From contig NZ_LT629968.1 in NCBI RefSeq assembly GCF_900104665.1, positions 186,001 through 250,000 of the forward strand: a DNA stretch of 64,000 nucleotides. The letters are read 5' to 3'. Positions 18,572-27,598 of this stretch are shown in pieces (position 1 is the stretch's first letter; every line of letters begins with the position of its first letter). The DNA comes from Traorella massiliensis. GTDB taxonomy: Bacteria > Bacillota_I > Bacilli_A > Erysipelotrichales > Erysipelotrichaceae. The position numbers were made by a program, and so were the translations under genes. Under the pieces are notes generated by a model. The model did no database searches. It was not told the origin of the DNA and saw only the letters and a list, made by a program, of their open reading frames with translations.

Positions 18572-19414
18572 TTAAATTAAAAACAGACGAAAAATAGAAT
18601 ATAAGGCAAGATTTAAGAAGATATGCAAGAAACGGAATTTTAAATAATCAGGATATCGCAGTTCGCTTTCCTTGCAGCCGCTCATGATTTGAAGATGTGA
18701 ACAAAAGCCTCCAAAACCAATACAGATAAGAATATAGAAAATGTGATATTGATGATGGGCATAATAAGCACATCCGCTAGAAAATTCCATAAAAAGCTGA
18801 ATCATATCTTCAAGAGGTCTTAAATAAATCAAAAGAAGTGTTTTTAGTGAAGCTGTGATTAAAAGATAGGCTAAGATCAGTGCCATGGTATGGAGTGAAA
18901 ATGAAATAGCCTGATAGAGGGAAACCGGCTCATGAGTGTTATTCAAAGAGATAGCTGTTTTTCTTGTCATAAAAAGTAAGATGAAAATACTTATGATATG
19001 AATCATAAAAACGATAAGGGCCGTATTTTGTGAAGTCATAAAGGCTAAGCTCATCATCATGAAGCTGAAAGAGGGAATAGCTGTGCAAATAATGAATCGA
19101 TGGGCCTGATTTTTTGTAAGCTTATGTTCTTTTAAAAGGGAATTGATCATATAGCTTTGAGCAGGACTTCCCAGCAGGATTGCTTTTATGATGATAAAAA
19201 ATGAAGCTGTATCCATATGAAAAAACTTTTGAATGAAAGAATTTTTATTTGTTTTTTGGGGAAGAGAGATCATCTGGACAAGGATGCATAAAAGAAAAAG
19301 ACTGGGGAGAAGCTGTTCTATAAAGAAGGTCAGTGTTTGCTGATTTTCAAGAATAATAGCCTGATAGTGAAAAACAGAAAAGAAGATGAAACAGAGAAGA
19401 AGTAAAGTTTTCAT
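18572..19414 (-). CDS. YlbJ/SpoVV-like membrane protein
   Basis: A 280-residue polytopic membrane protein. LLPSLFLLCILVQMI, LLGSPAQSYMINSLLKEHKLTKNQAHRFI and GFGGFCSHLQIMSGC resemble the YlbJ (SpoVV) family with its nucleoside-recognition-like gate domains: the family has GYPxGAK, then an acidic or basic helix, and a GGLxxHLQ motif. In Bacillus this protein carries dipicolinic acid into the forespore. Here the sequence is diverged and about 100 residues shorter, so the assignment is provisional. Together with yunB it hints at sporulation. Confidence 0.6.
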   Translation of the reverse strand: MKTLLLLCFIFFSVFHYQAIILENQQTLTFFIEQLLPSLFLLCILVQMISLPQKTNKNSFIQKFFHMDTASFFIIIKAILLGSPAQSYMINSLLKEHKLTKNQAHRFIICTAIPSFSFMMMSLAFMTSQNTALIVFMIHIISIFILLFMTRKTAISLNNTHEPVSLYQAISFSLHTMALILAYLLITASLKTLLLIYLRPLEDMIQLFMEFSSGCAYYAHHQYHIFYILICIGFGGFCSHLQIMSGCKESELRYPDYLKFRFLHIFLNLALYSIFRLFLI

Positions 19415-19476
19415 GGCACACCCCTAGTATTTTATGGCTGAAACGAGTAAAATAGAAAAGAATGTGAGGAATATTT

Positions 19477-20703
19477 ATGATACATATAAGTTTAGAAGGA
19501 ATCGTAAAAACAAAAGAAGATGAAAATGCACTCATTGATCAGATAGAAAAAGTATGTCATGAATATAAAGTCCTTTTTGAAATAGATCATGGCATTGGTT
19601 CTATCTATGTATGTCCATGTGGTGTCATCGAAGTGAATATTTCAAATTATTATGCCATTTTAAAAACAAATACTGCACTTGTAGGACCTGGATATCATGC
19701 TTTTGTATGTGAACTGTTTGATAAGATCCAAAAAGGAAGTCATATTTATTTGTCTTTGGATGATGAGTGTGATTATCTGGAAGATCATGATCTAAATAGA
19801 ATCAAAGATCTGGCTTTCTATCCTTATATGCATCGATTGATGGATAGTTTTTCGAAGATGAAAGAAGAGGATGAAGCGACTTATGCCTGGGATGATAAGA
19901 GCTATTTGCCGGTTGCTAAACCAAAAAGTGTGATTACACCATTTGGTTATATATATGCAAATGAATGTCAATCTGTTTCATTGCAGGAAGCCTGCAGTCG
20001 TTTCTATATTTGGAATGAAGTTGAAAAAGATGCTCTTTTCTATCGTAATTCTGCTTTGGTAAGCTTATGGTGCGACTGTTTGTTTGAAAATTCATTGTAT
20101 GATGAAGCGGCATTAAATTTAGCGAAATCAATTTGTATTGCATTGGAAAAAGCTCATGAGTTAGATAAAGAATTACCATTGCCAATAGATGAATATCAAA
20201 TGTTATGTCGCCTTTTAAATCGTGAAAATCAAATCTTTGATGTGGATCAGTATCCAAAAGGTGATGTGGGTTATCGTAAGAATGAAGTGTTTTATGTTTA
20301 TGGCAACTGGTTTATATATTTCCAGGGAAATGCGATTCAAAGCTTTGACGGACATACGATGATCTTAAAAATCGTAAATGAAGAAGAAACGCTTTTGAAT
20401 ATGAAAATTACAGGTTATAAGAGCAATGAGAAAATGGACTTTGCTTATCGCTATTTAAATACCGTTGACTCAATGGATAGCCTTGATTTTGAAGATGGTG
20501 CGATGCGGGTAAAAAGTGTTCTTCATGAACTTCATGATGGAACGAATACACTTTATTTGCAGGCGCAATGTATTAAGGAGAATGAAATGCTGATGATCAA
20601 TGCCGAATGCAGTGATATGTCTTTTTATCAGCAAGCCATTCATACGCTTGAAAATATGCAGATGATCCGTCAGGAAAGAAGTGAAGTAGATGTTAAAGTA
20701 TAG
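19477..20703 (+). CDS. unknown protein, first gene of the maf operon
   Basis: I do not recognise this 408-residue acidic, apparently cytoplasmic protein. It has no signal peptide or membrane helix. An N-terminal alpha/beta part (about 1-115) contains CPCG and many aromatic residues; the middle (about 155-240) is alpha-helical with several cysteines; the C-terminal third (about 260-400) is beta-rich. It overlaps the next gene, an alpha/beta-hydrolase, by 14 bases. That coupling suggests a shared task, possibly lipid- or envelope-related. Confidence 0.75.
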   Translation: MIHISLEGIVKTKEDENALIDQIEKVCHEYKVLFEIDHGIGSIYVCPCGVIEVNISNYYAILKTNTALVGPGYHAFVCELFDKIQKGSHIYLSLDDECDYLEDHDLNRIKDLAFYPYMHRLMDSFSKMKEEDEATYAWDDKSYLPVAKPKSVITPFGYIYANECQSVSLQEACSRFYIWNEVEKDALFYRNSALVSLWCDCLFENSLYDEAALNLAKSICIALEKAHELDKELPLPIDEYQMLCRLLNRENQIFDVDQYPKGDVGYRKNEVFYVYGNWFIYFQGNAIQSFDGHTMILKIVNEEETLLNMKITGYKSNEKMDFAYRYLNTVDSMDSLDFEDGAMRVKSVLHELHDGTNTLYLQAQCIKENEMLMINAECSDMSFYQQAIHTLENMQMIRQERSEVDVKV

Positions 20704-21805
20704 AGCAGAGGATTACGCATCTTTGTGTGCTTTGACCTATCTTGATATTCCTGAATACCGGAAGGGAATGCTTTTTTCTACTTATGTGGAACAGTGTTTT
20801 CTTAAAGGGTGCAAAGAAAATGAGTTTTATCAGCGTTTGCATGAATATGTCATGAAACAGAATTTTTATGAATTTATGGATCTGGAAATTGTCAACTATG
20901 TCAATGAGAACAATCATAGCGGGCTTGTTTTTTATCAGCTGGAGGATAAGAATGACTGCTATCTGATCTATCGTGGCAGTGAGCTCTATGATGCCGTAAA
21001 TCATGAAAATGGATGGGAAGACTGGCTGGATAATCTAGAAATCTGGCTAGGGATCACAAATCAGCAGCTTCGAGCGATGAAATATTTTAATGAGTTAAAT
21101 ACGCAGAAAAGATTGCATTTAATTGGTCATTCGAAGGGCGGTAATATCGCTTTGTTTCTTGGCGTTGCCTGTAGTGATGAAAAGATGTCACAGATTGATG
21201 AGATCGTGACGTTTAATGCCCCTGGTATCAATGATGATATGATGATGCAGTATAAGAAAAGGATTCAGGATATTCATTTTAAAAATAAGATATTATGTAT
21301 TGAAAATGAAAATGATCCTATTAGTTCAATGTTTTCACATGTGAAAGAGCCTGTATTGGTATCTTCGATATATAAAGGAGCAAGTGTGGAAGAAGCTTAT
21401 CATTCTCATCAGATATGGGCTTATGAAAAAAAAGATGGTTATTTTGTCAGTGCAGCTAAAAAATCAATTCTTCCAAGACTGGCCGATCTTGTCAGCAATC
21501 ATTTTGTAAATCTTTTAGATGAAGAAAATAAGAAAAAGTTTGTTCATAAATTCATGGAATATTGTCAGAATGATTGTTCATTGGAAGAAATGTATCATGT
21601 TGTGTTATATAACATTGGTATTCATCAAAATCTTTTAAGTGAAGATGAGGATTTCAGATCGGTGGAAATTCAGACATTGCTTTCTTTATTTCAAAAAGAA
21701 ATGAAGGAAAAAGTCATTTCAATTCCAGAGAGTGTAAAGGCTTCATTTGACGAAGTAAAAAGTAAAGTAGAAGGCTGGGTGAATCAGGTTGGAAAGAAGC
21801 AGTAG
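20690..21805 (+). CDS. Mbeg1-like (DUF2974) alpha/beta-hydrolase
   Basis: A 371-residue lipase-like protein without a signal peptide. The nucleophile elbow is GHSKG in LHLIGHSKGGNIALFLG, preceded by YLIYRGSE and followed by ENENDPISSMF, which would hold the acidic residue, and by a His-rich HSHQ segment. This is the DUF2974/Mbeg1-like arrangement common in Firmicutes. The substrate is unknown, but a lipid ester is likely. Overlaps of 14 and 17 bases join it to its neighbours. Confidence 0.8.
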   Translation: MLKYRAEDYASLCALTYLDIPEYRKGMLFSTYVEQCFLKGCKENEFYQRLHEYVMKQNFYEFMDLEIVNYVNENNHSGLVFYQLEDKNDCYLIYRGSELYDAVNHENGWEDWLDNLEIWLGITNQQLRAMKYFNELNTQKRLHLIGHSKGGNIALFLGVACSDEKMSQIDEIVTFNAPGINDDMMMQYKKRIQDIHFKNKILCIENENDPISSMFSHVKEPVLVSSIYKGASVEEAYHSHQIWAYEKKDGYFVSAAKKSILPRLADLVSNHFVNLLDEENKKKFVHKFMEYCQNDCSLEEMYHVVLYNIGIHQNLLSEDEDFRSVEIQTLLSLFQKEMKEKVISIPESVKASFDEVKSKVEGWVNQVGKKQ

Positions 21806-22517
21806 GATAGCAGGCATCGTTGCTGTTGTAGGAATATTGGCAGCTTGTCTTTTTGGTAATATTGATTTTCATGCGTTTAATCTAAGTTATTATGAAAGTG
21901 AATATACAAAGCTGAATACGGCTGAAAGTATTGGAATGAGCAATGAAGCACTTTTTGAAGCTACGGATGCGCTTTTGAGCTATATCAAAGGGAATAGAGA
22001 AGATATCAGCTGTGTACAAGAGATCAATGGTGTTGAAAGGGAAGTTTTTGATGAACGGGAAACGGCTCATATGGTTGATGTAAAGGCCCTTTATCAGAAT
22101 GCCGGAAATGTTTGTTTTCTTTTGACAGCTTTGGGAATAGCATCTTTGTTATTTATCTTTTTTATTTATAAAAAGGGATATGTTTCATTAGAGAAGGCTT
22201 TACTGTCATTAAAAGATGGCTTTCGGCAGGTAACGCTGGCTTTTGTGATCGTCGTATCGTTTTTGGTTTTTTATGCTTTAGTAGATTTTAATCGTTTTTG
22301 GACCGTTTTCCATGAAGTTTTCTTTACAAATGATCTTTGGCTTTTAGATCCAAGAGTATCTGTGATGATCAATATGTTTCCAGAGGAATTCTTTTTTGGC
22401 ATGGTCATGAGAATTGCACTTGGCTTTATCATCTGTTATGCTGCGATTACTTTTATTTCTTGTTATGGGATACGAAGATATTTTAAAAAAGCGAATTTGA
22501 TTGAAAAAGATAACTAA
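21789..22517 (+). CDS. TIGR01906-family integral membrane protein
   Basis: A 242-residue protein with one N-terminal helix, an outer segment containing DALLSYIKGNREDISCVQEING, two central helices (about 107-130 and 146-170) and a C-terminal helix after NMFPEEFFFGMVMRI. These features match the TIGR01906 membrane family, whose function is not known. The start is TTG, inside the preceding gene; no upstream ATG is possible in frame without losing the first helix. Confidence 0.8.
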   Translation: MERSSRIAGIVAVVGILAACLFGNIDFHAFNLSYYESEYTKLNTAESIGMSNEALFEATDALLSYIKGNREDISCVQEINGVEREVFDERETAHMVDVKALYQNAGNVCFLLTALGIASLLFIFFIYKKGYVSLEKALLSLKDGFRQVTLAFVIVVSFLVFYALVDFNRFWTVFHEVFFTNDLWLLDPRVSVMINMFPEEFFFGMVMRIALGFIICYAAITFISCYGIRRYFKKANLIEKDN

Positions 22518-22552
22518 TAGGGTTATAATTTTTATCAGAAAGAAGTGAAAAT

Positions 22553-23116
22553 ATGAGAAGTGTAATATTAGCAAGTGAATCACCAAGAAGAAGAGAACTG
22601 ATGAATATAAGCGGTATACCTTTTAGCTGTGCCAGCCCAAAGATCGAGGAACACCTTGACCTTTCAAACGGTATAGAAGAAGGAGTCATGAAACTTGCGA
22701 AAGAAAAGGCAGAAGCGGTTTATGAAAGCCATGGAGGCTATCTCGTGATTGGCGCAGATACGATCGTGGTTATCGGAGATGAAATTCTGGGAAAACCAAA
22801 AGACAGTGAAGATGCCCGAAGAATGCTGAGACTTTTATCTGGTAAAACACATAAGGTCATTACGGGTGTTGCACTTGTCAATCAGGAAGTTCATGAAACT
22901 TTCTATGAAGTAACTGATGTTACTTTCTGTGAATTAAGTGATCAGGAAATTGATGATTACATCAAAAGCCGGGAACATTATGATAAAGCAGGAAGCTATG
23001 CCATTCAGGGTAAAGGTATGATGTTTGTGAAAAGAATTGAAGGGGACTATGCGAATGTCGTAGGACTGCCAATGTGCCATTTGGTTCATGAATTAAAAAA
23101 ATATGTAGAAGAGTAA
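22553..23116 (+). CDS. maf: Maf nucleotide pyrophosphatase
   Basis: House-cleaning dTTP/UTP pyrophosphatase linked to septum formation, 187 residues. Family motifs are SESPRRRELM at the N-terminus, IGADTIVVIGDEILGKPKD, and GKTHKVITGVAL; YDKAGSYAIQGKG is the later conserved block. A TATAAT at about 22525 could give it an extra promoter within the operon. Confidence 0.96.
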   Translation: MRSVILASESPRRRELMNISGIPFSCASPKIEEHLDLSNGIEEGVMKLAKEKAEAVYESHGGYLVIGADTIVVIGDEILGKPKDSEDARRMLRLLSGKTHKVITGVALVNQEVHETFYEVTDVTFCELSDQEIDDYIKSREHYDKAGSYAIQGKGMMFVKRIEGDYANVVGLPMCHLVHELKKYVEE

Positions 23117-23186
23117 GGACGAAAAGTAGTACTTAATCGAAAAGAAAAAGAAGAGATTTTAAATAAAAAAGTTAAATAAAAAAAAT

Positions 23187-24847
23187 GAGCGCACTAAAAA
23201 CAAGTGCACAAATGAAATAAAATAAATTTAGCGAAAATCAGGTTTCATTTTTAATCCAAGCATCAAGATGAATATTGATGGCGGCAAAGATTGAAAAGAA
23301 AGCTGCTTTGGAGTCTTCACGAATTCTCATCTGATGAAGATGATAGTCATTGAGAATTCTATTATTGATTCTCTCAGTACAAGTTCTATTTTTGTATAGT
23401 TCTTTCCATTTATCTGTTTTGTAAGGAACAGGGCCAAAAAGACGCATATCAAGCGAATCGTTAATGTAAACAGTTCTACCATATGGAGAAGGAGAACATG
23501 TATCTGCATGTGGACAAGAATCAATCAATCCCATTTTTAGAGGACAACGGAATTTTCTTCTTTGCCTTTGATAGTCGTAGCCACAGTGATACATTTCAAC
23601 ACCACAATCACAAATTGGTTTGCCGTTTTCACTAATAGAATCAAAGTGTTTATAAATATTTTTACCCAATTTACGTTGATTGAAATCAATGATTGGGATA
23701 ATATTATGGTGACGCAGAAATTGGTAAACGGCAGAAGAATCGCTTGCGGAATCGAAACACATGAATTTTGGAGAGAGTTCAGGGTTAATATCAAGGAAAC
23801 GAGCGGTAGAGGAAATGGAAGACAGAGCATCATGACGAGAAGCTTTCTCTAAATCGATAAAGACGGGAAGGTCAGTATGGATTAGAGGGTTATGATAAGA
23901 AATGTTATAGAGAGTATAACCGAAGTAATACATTCCAAGATCACTGTCCCAACCAAAATCTGCGTTTTTAGCGCTATAACGATGAGTGTTTAAAATATTG
24001 TCATCTTTAATGATTTGATGACCAAAAGGAGAAGCATGAATATGAAAAGCAGAACCATCACCAGAAAAGACAAGATTGTAGGAATCAATAAAGCCCATGT
24101 CATGAGAAGGAATGACAGCAATAGCGTTAAAAAGTAATTGAAGAGTATAAATCATACGATCACGGTCAAAAACAGAACCATCATGAGTGTAATTATCGAA
24201 AAGAGAATAAGTATCATCATTAGAGAAGTTCATTAATTTTTCACCTTTCTTAGGTTTAGAAGAATTAGATTTATTCGTAAAAAGGCCTTTAGGAAGAAGA
24301 TCGTTATGGTGAGAAAAAGAATGAGTGATACGGTTAATGAAATCGTAATGAGAAGAATGGTTAGGAACATTCCAAGAACCGATAAGATATTGAAGAAGCC
24401 TATCGTGATGAACTTCATAACACCAATTTTTAAGAGAAGTAAAACCAAGATGAAGCATCAAAACGACAGAACGCAAATAGATAGCAGGATCGTTAGCGGG
24501 ACGACCCAAAGGAGAATATAAAGGAAAGATGATATCGGCGACAAGGTCGACATCAAGTTTAGACAACTTATGAATAGCAGACTTAAAATTAGGAGAAGAA
24601 AGTCTGAAAAGATCAGAAGTTGAAAGAGAAGACTTTTCTGTCTTAAGAAATTCTTTGTAATCTTGAGACGAAGAGAAATAAATTAACATTGAAGATCACC
24701 ACCTACTTACTACAGAAAGGCGAGCAAAGCGAGCCCGCAACGAGGGCGATTTGTCAAGCAAAAAGTGAAAAAAGTTGGGGGGATTTCAAAAAAACGGCAA
24801 TTAAAAAAGAGCGTAAACAAGCCGTTAAAATGTTTTCGACCACGCTC
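23187..24847 (-). mobile_element. insertion sequence with DDE transposase
   Basis: The element is bounded by imperfect terminal repeats beginning GAGCG (23187 on the plus strand; 24847 on the minus strand), which share GAGCG, a T four bases on and then an A-rich AAAACA. Total about 1661 bp, fitting a 483-codon transposase. Target duplication cannot be decided: the flanks differ. A GC-rich hairpin region (about 24718-24755) and a second hairpin AGAGCGT/ACGCTCT (24808-24848) lie at the promoter end. Confidence 0.6.
23238..24689 (-). CDS. DDE transposase, IS1182-like (IS4/IS5 superfamily)
   Basis: A full-length 483-residue transposase. The N-terminal part (SPLGRPANDPAIYLRSVVLMLHLGFTSLKNWCYEV) resembles the DUF772 domain of IS1182/IS5-type enzymes. 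Candidate catalytic residues are Asp in FSGDGSAF, Asp in KFMCFDSASD and Glu in NRTCTERINNRI. Between the last two lies a Cys-rich segment (CDCG, FRCPL, CPHADTC) that could bind zinc. The reading frame is intact, so the copy may be active. Family placement is by pattern only. Confidence 0.8.
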   Translation of the reverse strand: MLIYFSSSQDYKEFLKTEKSSLSTSDLFRLSSPNFKSAIHKLSKLDVDLVADIIFPLYSPLGRPANDPAIYLRSVVLMLHLGFTSLKNWCYEVHHDRLLQYLIGSWNVPNHSSHYDFINRITHSFSHHNDLLPKGLFTNKSNSSKPKKGEKLMNFSNDDTYSLFDNYTHDGSVFDRDRMIYTLQLLFNAIAVIPSHDMGFIDSYNLVFSGDGSAFHIHASPFGHQIIKDDNILNTHRYSAKNADFGWDSDLGMYYFGYTLYNISYHNPLIHTDLPVFIDLEKASRHDALSSISSTARFLDINPELSPKFMCFDSASDSSAVYQFLRHHNIIPIIDFNQRKLGKNIYKHFDSISENGKPICDCGVEMYHCGYDYQRQRRKFRCPLKMGLIDSCPHADTCSPSPYGRTVYINDSLDMRLFGPVPYKTDKWKELYKNRTCTERINNRILNDYHLHQMRIREDSKAAFFSIFAAINIHLDAWIKNET

Positions 24848-24946
24848 TAGAAATATAAGGGGAATTCCCTTTTTTTCTTTACAATTTTGTGTATAATAAA
24901 GATTAAGGATACAAATATTCTAAGAAAGAGAAAAAAGGAGAAAAAT

Positions 24947-25384
24947 ATGAAAAAGTTAACAGCATTATTATGTGTTTTATGTCTGGTTGGATGTTCATCA
25001 GAGGAAGACACAAAAACAACGGTTTGTACAGCAGAAATTAATGGGGTCAACATCACGAATTCATTTAAATCAAATGGTGATGAGATCACAAGTCAGTCAA
25101 TTCAAAACGAGTTAGATTATAGCTCATCTGAGATATCTGCAGAAGAAATAACGGCAACAGCAGAAGCTTATAAAGCAGCTTATGACATAACTGGTGTGGA
25201 ATATAGTTATGAAAATGATGGAAGTACGCTTTTTGAAAATATAACGATTGATTTTACAAAAACAGATTTCAGTGAGCTGATGGATGCTGGACTGATTACA
25301 AGTGACAGTGGCGAAGAAGTAACTTATATTTCATTGGAACAAACATTAGAAGCATTAGAAAATAGTGGTTTTGAGTGTAAGTAA
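24947..25384 (+). CDS. DUF1307 (YehR-like) lipoprotein
   Basis: A 145-residue lipoprotein. The signal MKKLTALLCVLCLVGC ends in a lipobox, CSS. The mature part matches YehR/DUF1307 proteins: repeated polar strands, ITIDFTKTDFSELM near the middle and a C-terminal LEALENSGFECK. The frame is open 20 codons further upstream, but the ATG at 24947 has AAGGAG at good spacing and starts the signal peptide. Function unknown. Its promoter lies just beyond the insertion sequence (TATAAT at 24892). Confidence 0.82.
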   Translation: MKKLTALLCVLCLVGCSSEEDTKTTVCTAEINGVNITNSFKSNGDEITSQSIQNELDYSSSEISAEEITATAEAYKAAYDITGVEYSYENDGSTLFENITIDFTKTDFSELMDAGLITSDSGEEVTYISLEQTLEALENSGFECK

Positions 25385-25409
25385 GGATGAGCATTGACTC
25401 ATCCTTTTT
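25385..25409 (+). terminator. intrinsic terminator after the DUF1307 gene
   Basis: Stem GGATGAG/CTCATCC with a 6-base loop, then T5, directly after the stop. Confidence 0.88.
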
Positions 25410-25428
25410 GCATAAGAGGTGATAATCA

Positions 25429-26607
25429 TTGAATCGGTTAAACTTATATTTAAGTGATAAGATCAAGGCAACATTTACTAGAAAAGTAGAAGATACGGAT
25501 TTTTTTGTTATTAATAAAGATTTTTATATTCATCGTCTGTTATGTGATAAAAAAGAAATGATATTTAAGGAAGAAACTACTTCTTCAAATTTTAAAGTCA
25601 TTTTATTTGAAAAGATCAGTGGAATGCTTGAAATAGAATATGAAGGGATTCTTGATGGTACAACAGGCAAGTATCCTTATGTAAAAGAAAAGACAAGTGA
25701 TGATTTTTATATCCTGCGGCATGAAACGGTTTATTATCCTTGCTTTATAAGAGTGGATAGTGAGGATTATATACAGCATTTGATCGAGCCAAGGGAAGAG
25801 GATATGTTTGAAGTAAGTGTTCATGTAGAAGACCAACGCTGTGCTGTAAGCAATCTAAAAGAAGTGAATGGCTGGTTAAGAGGATTTAATCCAACGATCG
25901 TAATTGGAAATTATCATGAATATAAGAGTTTTTTTGGTGCTGTTTATTATGAAATGATAGAAAAAGAAAAGCTTCAAAGACTTGAAAAAATCATTTATGA
26001 TACGAATCAGTTTATGAATCGTTATAAAAAAGCAAAGATCCAGGATTATAAAATCATTATCATTCCAGAAGGATATGGCAGTTTTGTATTAGAAGATACG
26101 ATGTTTGTAACTAAAGAAGGCTGTGAGGATGCTCAACAATTGATTCATGAACTGATTCATACACATTGGAATCCTAAGTGTGATAAAAAGATCCAGCGAG
26201 CACGTTTCTTTGATGAAGCTTTGACACAGTATTTTACTTATCGAGCATGTGATGCGTTAAATATCAGATCTAAAAAGGAGATCGAAGAGGCATATTTACA
26301 TGATTATCAGAATATCATGACTACTTATGAAGTTTCGCCCATGCCGATTCATACCTTTGCAGATGAAGAATTAGGTGACTTGTCTTATTCTTTTGGTGCA
26401 TTGGCACTTATTGCTTTAGAAAAACAAATCGGTGAAAAAGAAATGGATGACGGTCTTACTAAATGTTTGTTTTTATATGAGAAGGAAGCCATTGATTTTA
26501 ATAAGTTTGAAGCTTTGTTTTCAAGTGAATCTAAAAAAGTATTTGATGAATATTTTAGAAATGAAACAGCTGCAAGAAGACTTTTAGATAATAAAAAAAG
26601 CTGCTGA
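25429..26607 (+). CDS. M1-like zinc metallopeptidase, cytoplasmic
   Basis: A 392-residue gluzincin-type peptidase. The zinc motif is HELIH (His240, Glu241, His244), with the third ligand Glu263 in FFDEALTQYF exactly 18 residues after His244, the spacing seen in the M1 family. No signal peptide or membrane helix was found, and the usual GxMEN substrate motif is absent (the corresponding region reads EDTMFVTKEG), so substrate choice may differ from aminopeptidase N. The start is TTG with AGAGGTGAT ahead. It stands alone after a terminator. Confidence 0.8.
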   Translation: MNRLNLYLSDKIKATFTRKVEDTDFFVINKDFYIHRLLCDKKEMIFKEETTSSNFKVILFEKISGMLEIEYEGILDGTTGKYPYVKEKTSDDFYILRHETVYYPCFIRVDSEDYIQHLIEPREEDMFEVSVHVEDQRCAVSNLKEVNGWLRGFNPTIVIGNYHEYKSFFGAVYYEMIEKEKLQRLEKIIYDTNQFMNRYKKAKIQDYKIIIIPEGYGSFVLEDTMFVTKEGCEDAQQLIHELIHTHWNPKCDKKIQRARFFDEALTQYFTYRACDALNIRSKKEIEEAYLHDYQNIMTTYEVSPMPIHTFADEELGDLSYSFGALALIALEKQIGEKEMDDGLTKCLFLYEKEAIDFNKFEALFSSESKKVFDEYFRNETAARRLLDNKKSC

Positions 26608-26611
26608 GCAG

Positions 26612-27598
26612 CTAATAATTTTCAAAGATTTCTCTAATTTGCTGTTTATCATGTGTGATCGATAAAGCGAAGGATAGCAAGATCCTTGCTTTTTGAGCAC
26701 TTAATGTATTGGAAGCAATACATTGTTCATGAGGATCAAAAACATGATCGCTGAATACGATGCCCAATGGAACACGGCTGGCTCTTACAAAGATGATCTG
26801 TTTGCTTTCTGAGAGCTCATTGATCCTGTTAAGCCATTTCTGAGAATAGTTACCATTTCCGCTTCCAGCGATAACGATACCTTCATGGTTTTGCGCAAGA
26901 TAATCTAAGATGTATGGATCAGCTCCGGCATAAAAGTAAGCAATCCCCACTTTTGGAAGAGCATCGGGTAAGTTTTTAGAGAAAATAGACTGATATGTAT
27001 GATATTTAAAAGTCTTAGAGAAAAAATAGACATGTTCATCCTGCATATAGCCAAGACAGCCAAAGGCTTTTTGATCAAAGGCATCGATTTTATAGTTATT
27101 GACTTTTTGAATATCTCTTCCAGAATAAATCGTATTGGAAAAGAGGACCATGACTCCTTGTCCTTTTGACTGTTCATTGCCGGCTAATGCGATTGCCTGA
27201 TATAGGTTATAAGGACCATCAGCACTTGTAGCAGTAGCAGGACGCATGGCTCCGGTAATAACAACAGGTTTATCAGAATGAACGGCTAAACTTAAAAAAT
27301 AGGCGGTTTCTTCAATCGTATCTGTCCCATGAGTAACAACGATGCCATCTATCTTCTCGCTTTGAATCAGTTCATTGATCTTTTTCGCAAGCACAAGCCA
27401 TTTCGTTTCATCGATTTCATTAGAATCAACATTAAATAATTGAATTTCTTGGATATGAGCAATTTTCTCAACGCTGGGAATTGATTTTAATATGTCTTCA
27501 ACACTGATTTCACCGGCATGATAGGCAACCGTCTTACCTTTTTCACCAATTCCGGCAATCGTACCACCGGTTGCGACAACCATAATATTTTTCATCAT
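26612..27598 (-). CDS. L-asparaginase, cytoplasmic
   Basis: Hydrolyses asparagine to aspartate and ammonia. The two catalytic threonine motifs are ATGGTIAG at the N-terminus and VVTHGTDTIEETAYFL; GAMRPATATSADGP is the third conserved block. Length 328 fits the family. No signal peptide is present, so it is intracellular despite sequence that resembles type II enzymes. Its start overlaps the stop of the NUDIX gene (ATGA). Confidence 0.93.
   Translation of the reverse strand: MMKNIMVVATGGTIAGIGEKGKTVAYHAGEISVEDILKSIPSVEKIAHIQEIQLFNVDSNEIDETKWLVLAKKINELIQSEKIDGIVVTHGTDTIEETAYFLSLAVHSDKPVVITGAMRPATATSADGPYNLYQAIALAGNEQSKGQGVMVLFSNTIYSGRDIQKVNNYKIDAFDQKAFGCLGYMQDEHVYFFSKTFKYHTYQSIFSKNLPDALPKVGIAYFYAGADPYILDYLAQNHEGIVIAGSGNGNYSQKWLNRINELSESKQIIFVRASRVPLGIVFSDHVFDPHEQCIASNTLSAQKARILLSFALSITHDKQQIREIFENY

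Noticed and set aside
23562-23852. Plus-strand frame of 96 codons inside the transposase gene
   Set aside because: Opposite-strand shadow of the transposase with no ribosome site or recognisable sequence.
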